From the IMG/VR virus record IMGVR_UViG_3300032523_001141, positions 1-64,000 of that record: a stretch of DNA of 64,000 bases; one strand, written 5' to 3'. Of this stretch, positions 23,585-31,275 are shown one piece after another. How positions within the stretch are numbered: the first letter of the stretch is position 1; each line of letters starts with the position of its first letter. Both the position numbers and the translations under genes were made by a program. A model generated the notes under the pieces. That model was given only the letters and a program-made list of their open reading frames with translations, made no database searches and was not told where the DNA came from. The stretch comes from a virus.

Positions 23585-23790
23585 GACATCTTCATAGTCG
23601 GCGACAGAGCTGCGCGTTGCGCGCTGATGTCAAATTTAAATTTGTTGATTAGCTCTGTGCGCAGTATTGGCACGTCCCGTGCCGTCTCCATGCCGATCTT
23701 TACCGCGCCGTTTTTTAGCTCTACTACAGTTATCTTGACGTTATTGCCAATTTGAATCGACTCGTTTAACCGCCGCGACAAGACTAACAC
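23569..23790 (-). CDS. csrA: CsrA/RsmA-family RNA-binding regulator
   Basis: 73 residues from a GTG with AAGGA upstream. The protein aligns with E. coli CsrA over its whole core: MLVLSRRLNESIQIGNNVKITVVEL, NGAVKIGM, and PILRTELINKF. The RNA-binding residues L4, R6, R7 and R44 occupy their E. coli positions. CsrA dimers bind GGA motifs in leaders, usually over ribosome binding sites, and change translation or stability. Residues 55-73 are a non-conserved tail. In a phage genome it could rewire host carbon and motility control or regulate phage mRNAs. The gene ends in its own terminator and starts 11 nt after 23801-24481. Confidence 0.9.
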   Translation of the reverse strand: MLVLSRRLNESIQIGNNVKITVVELKNGAVKIGMETARDVPILRTELINKFKFDISAQRAALSPTMKMSKPAT

Positions 23791-23800
23791 GTTTAATTCC

Positions 23801-24481
23801 TTATTGTTTTAAAGATGCTGCAAGTGTTTTGGTGACATGTTCAGTTGTGCCGTTTACAAGCTGAACAGCTTGCAACTGCGCTATTAGCATTATCGCTTTT
23901 TGCTGCACTATTTTATTGATCTCCTCTGTCTTGCCGGCCTCTACGTCATAAATTGCAGCAAACATTTCTGGGTCGTCGGCAAACTGATTGGCGGCGTCAG
24001 AGACGTTGGCCCGACGCAGCGCTATACGTAATACATCTGGTGCGTTGATGATCCCTTCTTGATCCAGTACGGCGCCGATATATGCTCGGATCTCTTCGTT
24101 GAACGGCTCCGCATTGTCGTCGTCTGGCGGACAGATTAGCAGCCCCTCGGTCAAACCCCACGCGATTTCTGCGCTATCGGCCGGGTCAAACATGTCTGGC
24201 CGATAAGTGTCGCCGCTCAACACGTTGCACGCTATGATGAAGTCTGGCAGGCTTTGGTAGAACGTATCCGACGTCAGGATGTTGATCGCCATCATCAGTT
24301 TGTCGAATACCGCTTGCGTCAGGTCTACATCAAACTCCTCTTCGATCTCGAGCGTAATGGTTGCAGGATCCCACTGCAACCCCTCGACGCCAAACCGGTC
24401 AAGAAACACTGTCAGCAGGACAATCCCGAACGTCTGCGGGCTTTTCCACATCTCTTTCAGAATTTTGGCGTCTATCGGCAT
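23801..24481 (-). CDS. hypothetical protein upstream of csrA
   Basis: 226 residues, AGAGGAAC before the ATG. Acidic and helical (DPATITLEIEEEFDVDLTQAVFDKLMMAI, EEIRAYIGAVLDQEG, KIVQQKAIMLIAQLQAVQL). Not recognised. Preceded by a CGTATAAT box at 24537-24544, so it and csrA may share a promoter. It overlaps the 3' end of the upstream gene by 83 nt in a +1 frame. Confidence 0.6.
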   Translation of the reverse strand: MPIDAKILKEMWKSPQTFGIVLLTVFLDRFGVEGLQWDPATITLEIEEEFDVDLTQAVFDKLMMAINILTSDTFYQSLPDFIIACNVLSGDTYRPDMFDPADSAEIAWGLTEGLLICPPDDDNAEPFNEEIRAYIGAVLDQEGIINAPDVLRIALRRANVSDAANQFADDPEMFAAIYDVEAGKTEEINKIVQQKAIMLIAQLQAVQLVNGTTEHVTKTLAASLKQ

Positions 24482-24923
24482 GGTGTCCGTTCCTCTGACT
24501 AATTTTGCGTTTTCCGCGGTTGTAAAGCTCTAACAGATTATACGATATGGTCTCCAGGGGCGGCAGCACCGGCTCAACTACGATCTCGCCGGAGCTGAGG
24601 TCTAAAAACCCGTAGCAACCAGACCACACGCAATATAGACCGTCTACTAAACAGATTTGCGTAAATTGCGCGTCTGCTGCCCCGCGCCACGCCGCGGCTG
24701 ATTCAGTCAAAATTAAAGCGCGTTGCTCTGCCGTTAAATTAATACTTTCCAGCATTTCTGCCAGCAGCAGGGCCATCAATAAAACCGGCGCTGGCTCGGC
24801 GTCGTGCTCCGGAATTTGCTGGTTTACGGTCGCTAAAATATTGCGTATCTGCAGCTTGCTGAGTTTAATGACCTCAGTTACCATATGCCATGTGATCAGT
24901 TCTTCGTTACTGGAGGTTTCCAT
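24399..24923 (-). CDS. hypothetical protein
   Basis: 174 residues from ATG 24923 with AAGGA upstream; a longer frame runs antisense to the plus-strand gene and is rejected. The first 60 residues are helical (LITWHMVTEVIKLSKLQIRNILATVNQQ), followed by ALLLAEMLESINLTAEQRALIL, then a small beta part WSGCYGFLDLSSGEIVVEP. The last 35 residues overlap the next gene and are basic. Its start overlaps the plus-strand start at 24922 in CATG. Confidence 0.55.
   Translation of the reverse strand: METSSNEELITWHMVTEVIKLSKLQIRNILATVNQQIPEHDAEPAPVLLMALLLAEMLESINLTAEQRALILTESAAAWRGAADAQFTQICLVDGLYCVWSGCYGFLDLSSGEIVVEPVLPPLETISYNLLELYNRGKRKISQRNGHHADRRQNSERDVEKPADVRDCPADSVS
24537..24544 (-). promoter_or_regulatory. 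CGTATAAT box, candidate phage promoter (copy 2)
   Basis: Exact CGTATAAT on the minus strand, 56 nt before the start of 23801-24481 and inside the preceding coding region. The downstream gene is followed by csrA. Confidence 0.45.
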
Positions 24924-25197
24924 GCTTTCGATCCTTGACGATTTAACTCGGCTATCCAACAACCGCGGCGACTTTGTAGTGCAGGGAGATGATATCGAAA
25001 CGATAATGGCAGCGTCAACGTCACACATCGTCTTGCAGAAAGCCGCTGAACAGGGCCTAAACCGCCCGGGTGTCTCTAACGCTAGCGGACCGTATCCTGT
25101 TGACGCGGACGGCAAGTGCGACGACGAACTGATGCTCCGAAAGCGCGGACCTGTGGTTGGCTACCGGCGCGACTTTGTCGTGCTCGCAGGCCTTTAA
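24922..25197 (+). CDS. hypothetical protein, 91 aa, plus-strand island
   Basis: ATG 24922 is preceded by GGAGG at a good spacing (24912-24916). 91 residues: MLSILDDLTRLSNNRGDFVVQGDD, then a helix TSHIVLQKAAEQGL and RGPVVGYRRDFVVLAGL. Not recognised. It stands alone on the plus strand and is followed by a hairpin terminator at 25231-25269. Its start codon shares bases with that of the divergent gene 24399-24923. Confidence 0.6.
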   Translation: MLSILDDLTRLSNNRGDFVVQGDDIETIMAASTSHIVLQKAAEQGLNRPGVSNASGPYPVDADGKCDDELMLRKRGPVVGYRRDFVVLAGL

Positions 25198-25230
25198 TCA
25201 CTCGGCGGCGATCGTAGCTCCAGCTTTGAA

Positions 25231-25269
25231 TGCGACACACCCATGTGTTTTGGGTGTGTCGCAGCTTTT
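25231..25269 (+). terminator. terminator for the small plus-strand gene
   Basis: TGCGACACACCC (25231-25242) pairs perfectly with GGGTGTGTCGCA (25252-25263) around a 9-base loop, followed by GCTTTT. It lies 34 nt after the stop at 25197. Confidence 0.8.
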
Positions 25270-25282
25270 CGTACTTATTGCG

Positions 25283-25759
25283 CTACTCGTGCCCAAATTT
25301 CTTAATGTGCGCTAGTCGAGCAGCATAAAACTGCGCGATCATTAGCGAGACGTCTTCAAAGTTTTTTACGATGTCCGGCAAAATTTTAGAGTGAAAAATT
25401 TTATTGACAGTTTTTTGCAGCTCCTCGATTGCCGCTTGTGTGTAGCGCGCTTCGGCTGCCCGCATCGTAGCTTCTCGAATTTCTGGTGACTGATCGAGGA
25501 GTATCTGCAAATACTTTGGGCAAATAAACTGCGCATCATGCCCGTAACGCAGCATTGTTTTGGCCGTCTCCTGCGGCGCGCGAAACGCTGGCTGCCCGGC
25601 GTCTGGGTCTTTTTTGTTTTCAGACTTCGGATCTGGCGCCCGCAAACTGCGTAACTCCCAGTTATACGCTTCGGCGCTTTCATTTGGCGGCGGCATGAGA
25701 TAAGCAGCTTTCGGCGCTGCTTTTTTATCGGGGTCTTTCAATGAACGCTTTTTAGCCAT
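25283..25759 (-). CDS. hypothetical protein
   Basis: 158 residues. Basic N-terminus (AKKRSLKDPDKKAAPKAAYLM), a Pro/acidic linker, then helices (PKYLQILLDQSPEIREATMRAAEARYTQAAIEELQKTVNKIF, FYAARLAHIKKF). It probably folds as a helical bundle; not recognised. Separated from the next gene by a long inverted repeat at 25800-25873. Confidence 0.6.
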   Translation of the reverse strand: MAKKRSLKDPDKKAAPKAAYLMPPPNESAEAYNWELRSLRAPDPKSENKKDPDAGQPAFRAPQETAKTMLRYGHDAQFICPKYLQILLDQSPEIREATMRAAEARYTQAAIEELQKTVNKIFHSKILPDIVKNFEDVSLMIAQFYAARLAHIKKFGHE

Positions 25760-25799
25760 AAAACCTCAATAGCTAAGGAAAATCGAGAATAGCTAAACC

Positions 25800-25873
25800 A
25801 ATGTCAAGGTCGTACCGGCGAGCATTTGCAAAAATATATTATTTGCAAATGTCGCGGTACAGACCTTGACATT
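25800..25873 (-). repeat. 74-bp long inverted repeat between two genes
   Basis: Arms AATGTCAAGGTC (25800-25811) and GACCTTGACATT (25862-25873) are perfect. They continue with GTACCG/CGGTAC and a CATTTGCAAA/TTTGCAAATG inner stem, with small bulges and a 9-base AT loop. It lies 4 nt after the 25877-26122 stop and 40 nt before the start of 25283-25759. No U-tract, so a plain terminator is less likely than an RNase III or regulatory stem-loop. Confidence 0.8.
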
Positions 25874-25876
25874 TAG

Positions 25877-26122
25877 TTAGTAGGGCGTAATCGGCGCTTG
25901 CGAGTTGAGCCGCAAGCATAGCAAGTAGTGATCGCACTGCATGGCGACTACTGGCGCTTCAGACGGCGCGCAATCTTCAATCAACTTATTTCGCAACCAC
26001 CGATCCTGCTGGAGCGGCTCGTGCGGATATGCCTCGACGGCCTTGTCGTGAAGTTTCGCGACAAGGCTATCAATCCTTTTAATAAGCGGCCGATCAAGAG
26101 CCGCAGAGACACCAAGTTGCAT
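25877..26122 (-). CDS. hypothetical protein, 81 aa
   Basis: Start at ATG 26122, preceded by GGAGGTTCAA; the longer frame lacks a site. Helical (RPLIKRIDSLVAKLHDKAVEAY) with RWLRNKLIEDCAPSEAPVVAMQCDHYLLCLRL at the C-terminus. Not recognised. A long inverted repeat follows the stop. Confidence 0.6.
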   Translation of the reverse strand: MQLGVSAALDRPLIKRIDSLVAKLHDKAVEAYPHEPLQQDRWLRNKLIEDCAPSEAPVVAMQCDHYLLCLRLNSQAPITPY

Positions 26123-26208
26123 TTGAACCTCCGTGACAAGCAGAGCGCGCCGTTGACAACAAACAATAGCGCATCTAATATGCCACGATTTTGCTAAAAA
26201 TTTAGCTG

Positions 26209-26511
26209 TTAAAAAGTGGTTGTTAAAGTTTGACCAGTAGCCGACACTGAGACGACTTTTACTTGCGCGGCGTCTAGTAGCTCCTTTAGCTTTATGCGAT
26301 TTTCTTGGCTCATGCCAGACAGGCACGTTTTAATTGCGCGTAGGGCTGCGCGTTGTTTATCCGCGCGGGCCTTAGCGCAAGAGCCGCAGCCGGTTGAGGC
26401 TGGCATTATCGCGTCTTTCTGTCCAGATAGGCACGGTAGCGCACTGGTGAACTTTTCATCTTGCACCATGCGGGCTATCGTGCTGTCTTCAATTACAACA
26501 ATTGGTTTCAT
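26209..26511 (-). CDS. hypothetical protein, 100 aa
   Basis: Start at ATG 26511 (MKPIVVIEDSTIARM), 4 nt after the preceding stop. Residues 40-65 contain LPCLSGQKDAIMPASTGCGSCAKARADKQ, with a CGSC pair and further Cys that could bind metal. C-terminal part (LLDAAQVKVVSVSATGQTL) is basic/beta. Not recognised. Confidence 0.5.
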   Translation of the reverse strand: MKPIVVIEDSTIARMVQDEKFTSALPCLSGQKDAIMPASTGCGSCAKARADKQRAALRAIKTCLSGMSQENRIKLKELLDAAQVKVVSVSATGQTLTTTF

Positions 26512-26515
26512 AGTG

Positions 26516-27058
26516 TCACAAGCTTGAACCGCTGGATGAGCTGCTCGTGTTAGGCTCGCCCCCAAGCCAGATTTCTCCGGCGGGTTCAATACGATCCATC
26601 AATTCGAGTGTTTCTCGTAAGCTGTAAACATCAGCAGCAACATCGCGCACAAAAGCGTAAACTTCTGTCCGAGACCGCACTACGACGTCTACATAGTTTA
26701 ATCGAAACCACTCTGGCCGGTCGCCCGGAATTGGCTCGTCTTCTGGAAACTCTTCTAGGTCGGCGGGCGAGCACACATGATCGAAAGAGCCGACGCGCTC
26801 ATTCTCGCCCGGCTTTAGCGGTAACATAAGATAGGCGAATACTTTGTCCGGCATAAGCGCGGCGTCGTCTGCCTCTATGCGCACCCGGATTCCGTCAGTG
26901 CTGTGGTAGTTGTAACGGCTGACGTACCATGACAAATGTATACGCCGGCCTGACGCAGTGCTGTTTGCGACAGGCAGCTCCGGCTGCGCAAACTGCTGGC
27001 CTATAAAGCGGTCAAGCTCGACAAGATCAGCGTCTGTTAAAGGGTTGCATTGGCTCAT
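26516..27058 (-). CDS. hypothetical protein with poly-Ser C-terminus
   Basis: 180 residues. Helix LVELDRFIGQQFAQ, then beta stretches (IHLSWYVSRYNYHSTDGIRVRIEA, EWFRLNYVDVVVRSR), and a terminal NTSSSSSGSSL. The same serine ending occurs on neighbouring tail proteins, so it may belong to the adhesin block. It begins in the ATGA of the zinc protein gene. Confidence 0.55.
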   Translation of the reverse strand: MSQCNPLTDADLVELDRFIGQQFAQPELPVANSTASGRRIHLSWYVSRYNYHSTDGIRVRIEADDAALMPDKVFAYLMLPLKPGENERVGSFDHVCSPADLEEFPEDEPIPGDRPEWFRLNYVDVVVRSRTEVYAFVRDVAADVYSLRETLELMDRIEPAGEIWLGGEPNTSSSSSGSSL

Positions 27059-27552
27059 TTAGTTTCTTCTTTACTGGCTTCAACGGCTTGGGCGGCTTGA
27101 ACTCGTTTGGCCGCGGTAATAGCCCGCTGAATAAGGATTTTTGTAGGATACGCTAAGAACGGCAATTTACGTTTAGTTGCTTCTTCCTTCAACCAGCCCA
27201 CAATTTCGGTAATATTTTGTTCGCACCACTCTATGCCCATTTCGTCCATTTTCTTTGCGCGAGCGTTGCACGAGCAATTTGGCGTGGCTTTTATTCCAAC
27301 TTTAGATAGCAGCCTTTTTAATTGAGTACCGGGCCCAGCTAGATTTAACTGCGCAATAGGCGTTGGGGGCGGCACGACGGCGGTGGGCGTGGGCGCTGCT
27401 TTTTGGCCGCATTCTGGCATCTTTTCCGCAATAGCTTGAAACTGATCTTTTAAGACTTTTGGGATAGTTGTTTTTTTAGCGCAGTTCTTGCACTGAAAAC
27501 ACACAAATTTTTCAGGTACTTTTGCGGGTATCTCTACAAAGTCACAACGCAT
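27055..27552 (-). CDS. Cys-rich conserved phage protein
   Basis: 165 residues, strong GCAGGAGGACGCG site. N-terminal zinc knuckle FVCFQCKNCAKK, a Pro-rich linker, then GTQLKRLLSKVGIKATPNCSCNARAKKMDEMG and IVGWLKEEATKRKLPF, a pattern I know from hypothetical proteins found with phage tail and adhesin genes. Possibly a small DNA- or protein-binding domain. Function unknown. Confidence 0.6.
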   Translation of the reverse strand: MRCDFVEIPAKVPEKFVCFQCKNCAKKTTIPKVLKDQFQAIAEKMPECGQKAAPTPTAVVPPPTPIAQLNLAGPGTQLKRLLSKVGIKATPNCSCNARAKKMDEMGIEWCEQNITEIVGWLKEEATKRKLPFLAYPTKILIQRAITAAKRVQAAQAVEASKEETK

Positions 27553-27633
27553 CGCGTCCTCCTGCGGTTAAACAGCTTTCAAAGCATAATTTTAATTGGC
27601 AGTTTGTCAATCTAAAACGTCGCGGCTACGCTA

Positions 27634-29823
27634 CTAAGGGCAAACAATAGTCACTGGCGTATTATTGCACGGCCCGGCTACGGTGGGGTCGCAGGCGCCA
27701 GCTGTGTCGCATGTCACTGTGCCGTATATTGTGCCGCCTTGTCGTTTTGCTGCAATATTAAAGCTAGCGTTACAGCGTATAATTCCGCTAGCCAGCACGG
27801 CTGAATCGTTAAAGGAAGCGGCGCCATTAATTTCGCCGCTTTCATTAAATGAGTAGCCGTAAAAGCTCGCGGCACCATTTACAACGCCGTAATTGCCTGC
27901 AAAATTCGAAAAAATAGCGTTACCGTTTATCGTGCCTACGCGCGCCGGCGAAACAGTATTGTTTCTGTTTAATATCGCATTGCCGTTAAACCGAGCAGTG
28001 CCGAGCACGTTCACTGTAATTTCTAAAGCCAACACTGGGCCGGCTTCTTCGTGCCACAAATCTTTTACGCACGGCGTTGGGCCAGTGTTTTTGTCTATTT
28101 GATACAGCAGCTTAACGGTATCTACCGCTGTTGGTAGCGTTGTAGGCGTCGGGCCCGTCGGGGTCGATACGTGCCAGTTTGCTATTATGTTCCAGTCTGT
28201 GCTGTTGCTACCGCCGGCAGTTCCGGTGAAATACAGTGTGCGCGCTACGGGGGTGGGCGCGCCGCTGCTTTGGCTGAAGACACTACTGCTAGAACTACTA
28301 GAGCTACTTTGGCTAGAACTACTAGAGCTACTCTGGCTAGAGCTACTAGAGCTACTTTGGCTAGAGCTACTAGAGCTACTTTGGCTAGAACTACTAGAGC
28401 TACTTTGGCTAGAGCTACTAGAGCTACTTTGGCTAGAGCTACTAGAGCTACTTTGGCTAGAACTACTAGAGCTACTCTGGCTAGAACTACTAGAGCTACT
28501 CTGGTTAGCGCTAATAGAACTGCTAAAGCTATTGCTGCTAGAGCTGCTTGACCCCGTATTTTCGCCAATCGTTATCGTAACCGCACCGTTGCAGTTTGTG
28601 TCCGTTAATCCAGAGCAATTTATTGCTGTTGCGCACAGTGGAAATACGTATGTCCCGGGCGGCGCTGTTTCAAACGATATACCAAGCACAGCCAAAAATT
28701 GTTCAGCACTTACTGTAAAAGTTGCTGGATAATCGGCGGCAGTTATGACTCCAGAGTTTAACGTGTACTCTACGGGCGGGTCGAATTGCGTCGTAAAAAA
28801 TGTCCAAGAAGTTTGATTTGCTTCAGCTTCTGCGGCGTTGCTTACGATAATACTGACATTGATAAAGTCGCCGGGCCCAAAACTGTTCAGCGGCGTGCCA
28901 GTCCCGGTGCCGCCAGAAAAAGTAATCGGCGTGAACGTCGTTGTATTGCAACTGCTGCTAGAGCTCGACGAAACATCAGAGCTAGAGCTAGAGCTGGAGT
29001 TTGATGACGCGCACGGGCCGGGGCACGCCGGCGGAATAAATTCCGGAGGAAGCGGCGCCTGCTCAAAACCACAAGCTGTTTGATTAAATATGAAAAGTGC
29101 TTGTGCTTTTATTACAGGGCCGCCTGTACTGCAATCGCAGTCGTCGCACCATTCATACGTCATAAATGAGCCGGCGCAACCAACACCTGTAACGCGCATT
29201 GAATAAACTTGCTCACCACAAATTGTTTCTGTGGTATCGCTTAGCCCGTCGAATGCCGCGTCGCAGTCACAAGAAGAACTTGACGACCCCGAGGACGTTG
29301 TCCCGCCCGATGAGCTTGACCCGGGTCCGGGTCCGCCGCCACCGTCGTCGCACAATCTCCAAATTATCTCAATTGGAACGCAGTCGCAGCCTCCGGGATT
29401 AAAACCCGGCATGTACGTGATTAGGCCGTACTGCGTACCGTCAGGGCAGAATAACGGCTTGCCGGGCGGACAGGCTGGCACTGGAAAACATGGCGGCGGA
29501 GTACCGCCGCAGTTCATACCGCAATCCGCCCAATTTTGATAAGTTCCACCGTCCTCTACTGAAAAACAATTGCCAGTATTAGGATTACACGAATACCCAA
29601 TTGCTTTGCACACGCCGTTTTTTAAAGTTTTACCGACGGGGCATTTACAAATGCATTGGGGTTTTTTAATTGTTCCGCCGGTGCATTTTGTGTCTAAACA
29701 TTTACACTCGTCGCTATCTGGGTCAACGTCACTGCCCGGACAGCCGCACTGACACTTCTGCTCTGTGTCAAAGCAGGGGTAATCAGGATATTCGTCGCAA
29801 TTATCTACTTGTACGCAACCCAT
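27634..29823 (-). CDS. Cys-rich adhesin with poly-Ser linker and C-terminal repeats
   Basis: 729 residues. Residues 1-170 are Cys-rich with EGF-like spacing (TEQKCQCGCPG, CKCPVGKTLKNGVCK, GGYSC-type blocks). Residues about 420-520 are nearly pure Ser (units of SSSSSSSQ encoded by a 24-bp tandem repeat). The last 150 residues show a repeated NGNAIF/NGAASFY/NGAASFND pattern, likely a right-handed beta-helix or fibrous stalk. Composition and position indicate an external fibre or receptor-binding protein. Poly-Ser and Cys-rich modules also recur in the gene just upstream. No lytic or protease motif is visible. Confidence 0.65.
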   Translation of the reverse strand: MGCVQVDNCDEYPDYPCFDTEQKCQCGCPGSDVDPDSDECKCLDTKCTGGTIKKPQCICKCPVGKTLKNGVCKAIGYSCNPNTGNCFSVEDGGTYQNWADCGMNCGGTPPPCFPVPACPPGKPLFCPDGTQYGLITYMPGFNPGGCDCVPIEIIWRLCDDGGGGPGPGSSSSGGTTSSGSSSSSCDCDAAFDGLSDTTETICGEQVYSMRVTGVGCAGSFMTYEWCDDCDCSTGGPVIKAQALFIFNQTACGFEQAPLPPEFIPPACPGPCASSNSSSSSSSDVSSSSSSSCNTTTFTPITFSGGTGTGTPLNSFGPGDFINVSIIVSNAAEAEANQTSWTFFTTQFDPPVEYTLNSGVITAADYPATFTVSAEQFLAVLGISFETAPPGTYVFPLCATAINCSGLTDTNCNGAVTITIGENTGSSSSSSNSFSSSISANQSSSSSSSQSSSSSSSQSSSSSSSQSSSSSSSQSSSSSSSQSSSSSSSQSSSSSSSQSSSSSSSQSSSSSSSSSVFSQSSGAPTPVARTLYFTGTAGGSNSTDWNIIANWHVSTPTGPTPTTLPTAVDTVKLLYQIDKNTGPTPCVKDLWHEEAGPVLALEITVNVLGTARFNGNAILNRNNTVSPARVGTINGNAIFSNFAGNYGVVNGAASFYGYSFNESGEINGAASFNDSAVLASGIIRCNASFNIAAKRQGGTIYGTVTCDTAGACDPTVAGPCNNTPVTIVCP
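28285..28505 (+). repeat. 24-bp tandem repeat encoding poly-Ser
   Basis: About nine near-identical copies of a 24-bp unit of the kind CTACTAGAGCTACTTTGGCTAG, coding SSSSSSSQ on the minus strand. Units differ at synonymous positions. The repeat keeps the frame. Confidence 0.85.
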
Positions 29824-29826
29824 AAT

Positions 29827-30101
29827 TTAATTATCGCAAATATAGGGTAAACTATAAAAAGTATTTACCGGCATTAATTTTAACATTTCAGCGGCCGAAG
29901 TTGACGACATAAAATAGTTATTTCTTGAATGTGTCGGCGCTATGCGCATAGCTTGCGCTGGGCGTGCATGGGGGTATGCTGCGTGCGTCTCGTCAACGGT
30001 GATAGAGTCGCCATCCTCGCTGACGACGCACGGCCGCACCTCGTCGAGCGTGTAGCCACGTTCTTTGCAGCGAGCCAACAAGTGGTCTAGGCGGCACACA
30101 A

Positions 30102-30105
<4 letters not shown>
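29827..30105 (-). CDS. small protein (CRLDHLLARC family)
   Basis: Start at ATG 30105, overlapping the upstream TGA (ATGA). 92 residues; MIVCRLDHLLARCKERGYTLDEVRPCVVSEDGDSITVDETHAAYP is a motif I have met at the ends or as companions of phage tail and head proteins. C-terminal half (RIAPTHSRNNYFMSSTSAAEM) is different. Sits between two adhesin genes. Confidence 0.6.
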
Positions 30106-31226
<1,121 letters not shown>

Positions 31227-31275
31227 AACAACATATACGCTAGTTTAAAATTTAAATTTTACGGCGCCGTCAAAA

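Noticed and set aside
24399-24481. Possible programmed frameshift between 24399-24923 and 23801-24481
   Set aside because: The second frame is +1 relative to the first and has its own ATG with AGAGGAAC, so ordinary overlap explains it. No slippery heptamer was seen.
28285-28505. Possible CRISPR array from 24-bp periodic repeats
   Set aside because: The repeats are contiguous, without unique spacers, and lie in frame inside a coding sequence for poly-Ser.
28171-28732. Thr/Ala/Arg and Leu/Glu-repeat frames over the poly-Ser repeat, one on each strand
   Set aside because: These are the other reading frames of the same 24-bp repeat, not genes.
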